NCBI GenBank assembly: GCA_021401465.1
Contig: JADDMT010000008.1
Location: 1 to 64,000, forward strand
Reading direction: 5' to 3'
DNA: 64,000 nt
Origin: Teratosphaeria epicoccoides
Lineage: Eukaryota; Ascomycota; Dothideomycetes; Mycosphaerellales; Teratosphaeriaceae
The position numbers were made by a program, and so were the translations under genes. Positions within the stretch are counted from its first letter, which is position 1. Each line of letters begins with the position of its first letter. Under the pieces are notes generated by a model that saw nothing but the letters and a program-made list of their open reading frames with translations, made no database searches and was not told the origin of the DNA. Positions 57,591 through 64,000 of this stretch are shown here, in pieces.

Positions 57591-59131
57591 GTAGGGCTCC
57601 TAGGATCGGCTTTAAACCAAGCCGTATAATTACCTACTAGGGTATCACGTTAACCTCCGCAAGGTCGTCTAATATACAGTCTACTAGCTTAAGCGAGCTA
57701 TTAACTCAGACCGTACTAGATAGGCGCCAGGTAGGCCATAAGTCTACACTATTAGTAACAGACAGCTTAGATACCTATAGTAGCTATTCGGTTATCTTAG
57801 GCTTGTCCTTCTTTTGCCTCCCCTCTAGGGAGGTTTCAGACACCTTGCTTACCTTCTTCCTATTACTTCGTTTAGGATAGCGAGCCGCCTAGTAGTCTCT
57901 TACTCTATAGATGTAGCAGCTGCTTAGAGGCTTCTCGCTACTATCTTTAGGCTTAGAGGGCTTGCTCCTCTAGAATAAACTACCGCGTTAGGCGTAACCC
58001 TTAGGGCGCTTGTAATAGCGGCCCTTTAGTAGGTCCTTAGGGCTTAAACGCTTATTATCCTTGCTGCCTGATTTCCTATTTCGCTTCAAGGTAATCTCTA
58101 TAAGTGTCGTAAGGGACACAAGGTCTTGCCGAGTTGTCAGAAGTTCATGAAAAGTCATGATTATGTTCTGAAGATTGTCATCAAGTTTGACAAGTAGGTA
58201 CTACATGCGTTACGTCTTAGTATAGGGTAGCATCTGTCTCTCGAGTGTAGCAAGGTAGGTAGCGGAGCTAGAGGTTGTTTGTCCCTTCCTCTACTTAGCC
58301 TTCTTATACTCGACAGACATAGTAAGGGCATAGTTCCCTAGATCCTCGACCTAGTTAACATAGAACTAGCGAAAGTCTGCCTATGTATACGTTCTATTAT
58401 AGACCCGCATAAGGTCATACTGCTCATGCTAATTATTGCGAGGTTCCTTATCCTCTTTAAGCTACATTACACTAAAGGCGACTTGTTTACCCTCTATAGA
58501 ATATCTGCGTAGGTTAAGCACAAAAACTGCCTTACATGCCTACAAGAAAGTTTGAGCCTCCTTTAAGGTGTCTCCCTTAAACGGCTTTAGGTTGCATGCG
58601 TTACGACTGCCTCCTAGTTAGCCTACTATGGCCCTAAATTTAGGCACTAGATTTGCAGGCACATGCGTAGAGTCTGCGCCTACAAGGGAGTTACCTTCGT
58701 AGGTCCCTAGTGTAAAATCCTACTAGATTTCTTTATCTGCTAGTTTATTAGTACTACTTATAGTAACGTCCTTGTTATCCTCGCTGTTGTCGCTACTAGA
58801 AGGGGTGCAGCTCTAGCTCTAGTTTGCAAGGCAGTTTGCGACCTAATCGACAATTATAGCTATAAGGGCTAGGTTAATAGTTAGGGTTAGCTGTAGTCCC
58901 TATGTAGGGGGTCTATTACCTTGTCCGCTACGTAATTAGCCTCTAGCAGAACTGTCGCTTAATATAGTGTTACTTACAGGGGGTACTTCTACAGGCTAGT
59001 TACTTAGGCTAGCTTCGCTATTGTAGGCGCTTAGGATAGTACTTACTACGCATTAGTTACGAGTTCATAGTACTCTAGACATATCGTAGTATTCTCTACT
59101 AGACTATAAAGTAGGGGGGAGAAAGCAGAAC
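57591..59131 (-). pseudogene. Family A gypsy gag remnant (copy A4)
   Basis: Closely parallels A3 52,165-53,709 (same order of blocks, differing mostly by transitions). It includes the gag core, the knuckle region near 57,890-57,930 and the start of the protease region, and is cut off by the B3 LTR. It may be the 5' half of the same element whose 3' half is A1. About 440 bp of family A interior are missing between the two. Confidence 0.7.
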
Positions 59132-59491
59132 TAATATAGATATATATGCTATATGATATGAAAATATCTCGTAGTGTAACAGAGTAATCCGACCTTTTAA
59201 TAGGTACAAGATAGCGCTACTTTCTGCTTATTGCAGAGGTAGCGCTAGAGGTGCTTATAACCCCTAACGCCCCTTAATTAGGGAAAGCATGTCTGAGCCT
59301 ATCCTCGCAGGGGTATTATAGGGTTAGCGATGTAAGGGCATCCTATGTTAACTATTAATCCTACTTAGACGACATACAAGCTAACGTATGTATAAAGGAC
59401 CCCCTTACTATGTATAGTAGGGTTACTATATGCTAAGGGCAGACATTAGAACCTATGCGGCTCTAATAGCCCCCTAGTATTAACCGTATTA
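59132..59491 (-). repeat. LTR of gypsy family A, copy A4 (5' LTR)
   Basis: 360 bp, TAATATAG...CCGTATTA on the plus strand, the outermost retrotransposon sequence on the right. The bases beyond (GACAA) do not match the pentamer left of A1 (GTAAT), so A1 and A4 do not show a shared target duplication. Confidence 0.85.
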
Positions 59492-60211
59492 GACAACTAC
59501 GCTTCTACAAGGCATATAAGAACTACTAGAGGGTATTATATTGTCTAAGGTGTAGATGCTAAGCTAAGATCTTCTTAAATTAAGTCGCTAGATATTTAAT
59601 CATGTCGTTAAAGATAATTAAGAGTGTTAAGACAGATCTACTAAAGGTCTTAACATACTTGCTCTACATAAGACTAGGCCTTACTATTTGTCTAAGGACT
59701 AACACTATTACTATCTCTAGTGTTACCTTAATATAATTACAGAAGATAATAGAGCTAAGATTAAATGCGTCTATTAAGCGCTTGACCTTGTTATAGTAGC
59801 ATCTGTAGCCTGTTAGTATAAGTAGTAACAACACTATATGTTACTAATACTTGACCTTATGCTTATAATTAGCTACTAGCTAGTCGTCTAAGGTAAAGTC
59901 CTTAGGCTTAAATACTAGTAGAGCTAGTATATTCTAGCTAGCGCATGGCTAGCGGCAATGACGTTACAGATACTACTAACTAAGCATAAGGTAACTATAT
60001 AATACTAGTAGGAGATAGTTGTCTATTAACAAGTAGTCTATAGTAGTGTTATAACACTACTAACAACTTACAAAGTTGAATTTAAAGATTACATGATGCG
60101 TCAAAAACACCACATGCGACAAGTAACAACACAATATTGACATGGTATTAGACGCTTAACCACAATCGATACTTGGCACTTGAATCGCGTCTGCGAAGGT
60201 TAATGACTCGT
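59492..60211 (-). pseudogene. Right arm of the outer DNA element with a gene remnant
   Basis: Minus-strand frame from about 60,056 to 59,492 gives protein-like stretches such as FKPKDFTLDDQLVANYKHKV and FNDMIKYLATQFKKILA once TAG and TAA are ignored. I infer it to be the 5' part of the gene continued at 19336-18540. From 60,060 to 60,211 the CTAG-rich decay stops and the sequence looks normal up to the terminal repeat. Family not recognised. Confidence 0.4.
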
Positions 60212-60250
60212 GTCTGCGAGGCCACCTCGCAGACAGCTGCAAAAGGTGTC
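60212..60250 (-). repeat. Right terminal inverted repeat
   Basis: GTCTGCGAGG CCA CCTCGCAGAC followed by AGC and TGCAAAAGGTGTC, the reverse complement of the left end (16985-17020) apart from a three-base insertion in the palindrome centre and two mismatches. TA follows at 60251-60252. Confidence 0.85.
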
Positions 60251-61349
60251 TAATGCCTCCAAGCGATGCCAACTGAAATCACAATATACAATCACATATT
60301 GGATACGACGCCTTTCCTCCATTCATACTTCCGGCCGATTTGAAAGACACCAAGCAACGCTCAATGCTATTTTCTGTTCCAAGCGAAGCTTATCGGAGGT
60401 CTTCACCATCAGCTCTTCTTCCAAATATCTATCGTTTGCCACCCACGATGAGCTGCGCTTACGATATAGACAGAGACTGAGGATGCTGCTCTCCTCGCCT
60501 GCGGAGGCTGCAAAGGGACCCGCTGTAAGGCCAGTACCGAACATCGCACAGCCGGCATGTGGTCGTCTCACACAATGCACGATGGACTGTATGGTACAAG
60601 CTAAGCTGGCGAGCACGTCAAAAACTCGAAGCACTGCCTTCAGAATTCATTGTGCTATTATTGTGCGATGCCTCAGAGACAGTGGCAGAAGCAGGTTGAA
60701 CGCAGCACGCGAGGAAAGGCCTTGCAATAGAAGCACGCTGTGTATCCAAGACAGAAATGCCCCTAGTCAATTTCTATTGCGATGGCAGGGGAACCGCGAT
60801 ATAATCGCATAGCCGACAGGTAAGGCTCGTGCCACTGGAAGCTATCGCCTGCGGCCACTACTGGCCTATGCGATCCATGCATCTGCTGGCTCGGACTACC
60901 AGGAATGCTTGCCTAATCTAAGAGGTGCGATCTCTTCCAAGGTCCAGCACCACGCAGCTTCCATCATCGACGGGCACATATAGGCTGTCACAATTGCATG
61001 TAAAGCTGTGGTACCAATCTCTCTCAACTATGCATGCAAAGTACTGCCACGAGATGCAAGCTGGGTGCTTGGAAATGTCTCACCTTCTGTTGCTCGACCG
61101 ATCGGCCGAGTAGGAATGGGTATCCTAGGCCTGCGTGATTTACCATGAGAGAGTTCATCTGCGCAATCCACCTGCGTGCGGTGGCACACTCTTCGCATTG
61201 CTTGGGGCCATCATTAGCTTTGGCTTCGCGACAGGTTGCATTACAGGCGTGGTTGATATTGGTCATGTCGATAGCATAGATGCGTACACCTGTCTGCCAC
61301 GCTCGAGAGTGTGTCGATTAGGAAGTACTTTTGCTTCGAAGAATTCGCC
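60251..61349. other. Right flank of the island up to the transporter gene
   Basis: Normal, non-decayed sequence. No complete gene could be supported. A minus-strand frame at 60323-60634 is listed as a possible remnant. The plus-strand 200-codon frame (60210-60812) starts with GTG inside the terminal repeat and has no recognisable domain. The last 100-300 bp are the promoter and leader of the transporter. Confidence 0.5.
60323..60634 (-). pseudogene. Possible DUF7580-like gene fragment
   Basis: An open minus-strand frame of 103 codons without an ATG. Its order of segments (LASLACTIQSIVHC, then SSSWVANDRYLEEELMV, then DKLRLEQKIALSVAWCLS) resembles the start of fungal DUF7580 domains, where a CATIQ-like helix leads to a RLRLA.ALA.S helix. 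The resemblance is from memory and weak. The frame ends about 70 bp from the island border, so the gene may have been broken by the insertion. Confidence 0.25.
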
Positions 61350-63509
61350 ATGGGTAAGAACGAGGAATACAGCCGGATGCGCGCGGAGGACATGGCTAAC
61401 GAGAACATAGCTCTGCACAACGGCGACGTCTTGTCGGATGTCATTGCCACCGATGTCCCAAGAGAAGTCACAGTCTCGCAGGGCAAAAAGTCCTTCGCAT
61501 TGGAAAATGGCAAAGCGACGACAGATGTCGATGTCGTGAAGCGCTTCAGCGTCGACGTCGAAGCTATCGGCGAGCGTACCTCGTCCGTGAGCGAGCGCGA
61601 GAACTACCCAGAGCCCACCGCAGAAGAGCTTAGTACTCTACGTCGCGTGGCTGACACCATCCCGACCGTCGCTTGGCTGCTGTGTATAGTCGAGTTCGCC
61701 GAACGTGCATCGTACTTTGGCGCGCAGACTGTTTTCTCGAACTTCATGCAGTACCCTCTGCCCGCCGGCGGGAATGGAGCTGGTGCTACGCCCAAAGGAA
61801 CTCAACAGACCGCTGGAGCCTTGGGTTTGGGTCTCAATACTGCAAACGCTATGTACTTGCTTTTCACGTTCTTGGCCTATGTGATCACGATAGCTGGAGG
61901 CTGGATTGCGGACGTCAAACTCGGAAGATTTAAAGTTATCTGGATGGGTGTGCTGATTTGCGGCATCTCTCACATTGTAGGTGCTATCTTCACCACAGGG
62001 TAGGCCCTAGGGATTGACAGGTATGAACAGATCATGATATGCGGCGCTATCCCATCGGTCCTACAGGCCGGCCGTGGCGCTGCACCTTTCTTCGTCTCTA
62101 TGATCATGCTTGCCATCGGGGCTGGCCTATTTAAGCCCAACATAGCACCAACTATCCTGGACCAATACAAGCACCAGAAGGTATACATCAAAGTCCTCAA
62201 GGACGGCGAGAAAGTCATCGTAGACCCGGAGTCGACTGTCCAGCGGATCATGCTCTATTTCTATGCACTCATCAACGTCGGCGCGTTCTTTGCAGTAGCG
62301 ACCACCTATACCGAGAAATATGTTGGTTTCTGGCTGTCCTTCCTGCTCCCGGGCATCGTCTACTTTATGCTCCCAGCGCTGCTCTGGTACCTAAGAGACC
62401 GCATTGTCAAGTACCCGCCCCAAGGAAGTGTATTGTCCAAAGCGTGGAAAGTTTTATACCTGTCGTTCAAGCGCAAGAAGGGTCATTTCTGGAAGAATGA
62501 CTTCCTTGACGCCGCGAGGCCGTCCGAATTGGCCAAAGATGGCATCACGACCTCTATTGACTGGACGGAGAAGGATGTCGACGACATCAAACGAACTTTC
62601 GTCGCCTGCTCTATCTTCCTTTATTTCCCGAGTAAGTAGCACAATAAGGACTGACTCACTCTCAGATCGATTGCTTACTCCACACTCACCTCCCCAGTCT
62701 ACAACCTCAACGACGGCGCCATGGCCTCCGTATCCACCTCACAAGGCTCAACAATGCGAACTAATGGCGTCCCAAACGACCTTATCAGCAACTTCAACCC
62801 CCTCATCATCATCGTCTTCATCCCCTTCCTCAGCCACGTATTATACCCCTTCCTGCGCCGCCGCAAGATCAAATTCGGCCGCATCAACCGCATTACTGTC
62901 GGCTTTCTGCTCGCTTTCGCCAGCGGCCTTGTCGGCACACTGGTCCAATGGCGGATCTACAGGACCTCGCCCTGCGGATCCCACGCCACTGACTGCGCAG
63001 AGGACGACGGCACTGTCTCACCTGTGTCTTTGTGGTGGCAATTGCCGATCTATGGATTGAATGGGATTTCAGAGTGCTTCGCCAACGTGACGGCCTATGA
63101 ATTCGCGTATGCGCGCTCGCCGGAAGGCATGAAGGCGCTCGTCATGGCGATTTTCCTCTTCATGACTGCGTTGAGTAGTGCACTGGGCGAGATTATCAGT
63201 CCAGCGACCAAGGACCCGTGGCTGATCTATATCTGGGCGGTGCCAACTGGCGCTTTGTTCGTGCAGACCGTCATCTTTTGGTTCAGGTACAAGGGCGTCA
63301 ATGAAGACGAGTTCATGACGTACGAGGAGGATTATCAGAAAAACGCGGCCGTAGTGGAGGGTGTAGAGGCGCCGAGGTTGGAGACAAAAGCATTCGAAGG
63401 GGAGATGGGGGAGGCATTTCCTAGACTTGATGAGGACGCGTTTAAACGAAGAACAGGAAATGCATCGGATCCCGCCCAGGGGTCCAAGGAGACAGATTTT
63501 GCCGCATAG
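61350..63509 (+). CDS. PTR2: PTR2/POT-family peptide transporter, three exons
   Basis: Proton-coupled di/tripeptide transporter of the POT (PTR2) major-facilitator family, plasma membrane. Exons: 61350-61976, 62031-62631 and 62698-63509. Introns are 54 nt (GTAGGT..ACAG) and 66 nt (GTAAGT..CCCCAG); 680 codons close in frame (679 aa). Start is the ATG at 61350 in a good context (GCCATGG); the longer open frame upstream begins at GTG. A hydrophilic N-terminus of about 100 residues is followed by the PTR signature FAERASYFG (about 114-122) and a second signature around GGWIADVKLGRFKVIWMG (about 184-201). After splice 1 comes PSVLQAGRGAAPFF and FKPNIAPT. Splice 2 rebuilds FLYFPIYNLNDGAM with the QGSTMRTNG segment. 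The final exon has QLPIYGLNGISECFANVTAYEFAY and a cytosolic tail. It is unaffected by the island 1.1 kb upstream. Confidence 0.93.
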
Positions 63510-63541
63510 GTATATGATCAGAAGTTTTTCCCGCGCATCAG

Positions 63542-63919
63542 CTAGACCGCTTTTCCACACTCCTTCCACAGATCGTCAAAGCAAGTTGAGATAGAACCCG
63601 TCTTGAATCCACAGCTGCATGATGGAACATTTGCGTCCTGGCAGTCTCTGATCTTGTGCCCGACTTGGTATTTGTCGCATACTAACTACAACAGCGTTGT
63701 CAGTGTTGAGAGGGTTGTACAGATATTGGACCTGCGGGACTCACGGCCCATCTCTGATTGAGGCTGCAGGCCTGATACGTATCAGCTGTTAGCGGTCTCG
63801 GGAACCGGGTTCGTAGAGAGGATCTGTTGCCTTACATAATCCCAATTCTCGCACTGCGCAGAGGCTGTAGTTGCGAACGTGGCGAGCAGGAGCGCAGAGG
63901 AAGGGAGATCGAAGCGCAT
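63542..63919 (-). CDS. Small secreted eight-cysteine protein, three exons
   Basis: Exons: 63836-63919 (ATG at 63917-63919), 63745-63771 (27 nt) and 63542-63685 (TAG at 63542-63544). Introns are 64 nt (GTAAGG..ATCAG) and 59 nt (GTGAGT..TTGTAG), all in phase 0; 84 aa. A signal peptide is visible (MRFDLPSS followed by ALLLATFATTASA, likely cleaved before Gln22). The mature part of about 63 residues has eight Cys at 23, 30, 40, 52, 60, 62, 72 and 80, an even number suited to four disulfides. Small cysteine-rich secreted proteins of this kind are common among fungal effectors, antifungal proteins and surface proteins; the role here is unknown. It is convergent with the transporter gene, with 32 bp between the stop codons. 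The splice model is by reading only, but all donors and acceptors are canonical and the frame is open throughout. Confidence 0.8.
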
Positions 63920-64000
63920 GTTTGATGGTTGACCGCGAGGGTTGGATGAATGTCAATGTTCAGGTGCTTTACGCTGGAGGGATGAGCTTTGTATCATTTC
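63920..64000. other. Leader/promoter side of the secreted-protein gene
   Basis: Eighty-one bases upstream of the start codon. No feature was seen before the window ends. Confidence 0.5.

Larger units (their letters stand above)
16985..60250. mobile_element. 43.3-kb nested transposon island bounded by terminal inverted repeats
   Basis: The outer limits are a 36-39-bp inverted repeat with TA immediately outside each end (16983-16984 and 60251-60252). The TA is consistent with, but too short to prove, a target-site duplication. Outer arms 16985-19336 and 59492-60250 together make about 3.1 kb and probably represent one DNA transposon. The material between them is LTR retrotransposons of two gypsy families, a Plavaka-type element and unidentified pseudogenes. 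Nearly all frames are cut by TAG or TAA. Sequence outside the borders has intact genes and no such decay. Confidence 0.75.

Noticed and set aside
17110..60056. Reassignment of TAG to an amino acid (readthrough code) in the island
   Set aside because: TAG stands for both Gln and Trp in homologous positions, sister copies show CAG or TGG at the same sites, and host genes use TAG as a normal stop (PTR2 and the secreted protein). Mutation is the simpler explanation.
16985..60250. Starship giant element
   Set aside because: A DUF3435 tyrosine recombinase at one end was not seen, the ends are inverted repeats, and most of the interior is retrotransposons. The first gene in the left arm has no recognisable recombinase motif.
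60210..60812. 200-codon plus-strand frame at the right border
   Set aside because: It starts with GTG within the terminal inverted repeat, has no known domain, and overlaps a more protein-like minus-strand frame.
1..64000. CRISPR array, rRNA or tRNA genes
   Set aside because: No regularly spaced repeats and no convincing tRNA B-box were seen in a by-eye scan; a tRNAscan run would be needed to exclude a divergent tRNA.

Overview
The window is nuclear DNA of a filamentous ascomycete (Pezizomycotina, most likely a dothideomycete). The evidence is short introns of 50-66 nt with GTRNGN donors, CTAAC/CTGAC-like branch sites and CAG/TAG acceptors; the gene set (NPR2, TM9/EMP70, SNM1/Artemis-type nuclease, NOC2, PTR2-type transporter); and a block of transposons carrying a fungal RIP-like (CA to TA) mutational load. 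Species placement is inference.

Left flank (1-16,984) is ordinary gene space. In order: a GC-rich stretch with no supportable gene (1-2,832); NPR2 of the SEACIT/GATOR1 TORC1-inhibiting complex (minus, 2,833-4,263); a spliced DUF2237 protein (minus, 5,521-5,955); a three-exon TM9/EMP70 nonaspanin (minus, 7,794-10,079); an RRM protein (minus, 10,947-12,270) whose first exon lies in the same reading frame as the C-terminus of an SNM1/Artemis-type nuclease (minus, 12,058-13,865), so the two may be one fused gene; and, divergent from it, NOC2 (plus, 14,200-16,488). I corrected several starts and splice junctions by reading the sequence; they are given per gene.

Middle (16,985-60,250) is a 43.3-kb island of nested dead mobile elements bounded by a 36-39-bp terminal inverted repeat and flanked by TA on both sides. 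The outer element, about 3 kb when the inserts are removed, is a DNA transposon of unknown type. Inside are at least two Ty3/gypsy families. Family B (489-bp LTR) has a complete 7.0-kb copy B2 (28,409-35,424, TSD TATAC) sitting inside a copy B1 of the opposite orientation (25,166-39,142), plus a truncated B3. Family A (360-bp LTR) is present as fragments A1-A4. A Plavaka-type transposase pseudogene (39,720-43,165) and unrecognised cargo-like pseudogenes (43,980-48,110) lie between the retrotransposon blocks. In both gypsy families a separate ORF lies antisense to pol, between pol and the 3' LTR.

Right flank (60,251-64,000) returns to normal gene space: a possible DUF7580-like remnant beside the insertion, a three-exon PTR2/POT peptide transporter (plus, 61,350-63,509), and a small eight-cysteine secreted protein in three exons (minus, 63,542-63,919).

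Housekeeping genes on both flanks are intact, whereas every reading frame in the island is full of stops, almost all TAG or TAA derived from Gln and Trp codons. The mutational process therefore respects the island borders. No CRISPR, rRNA or confident tRNA gene was seen.
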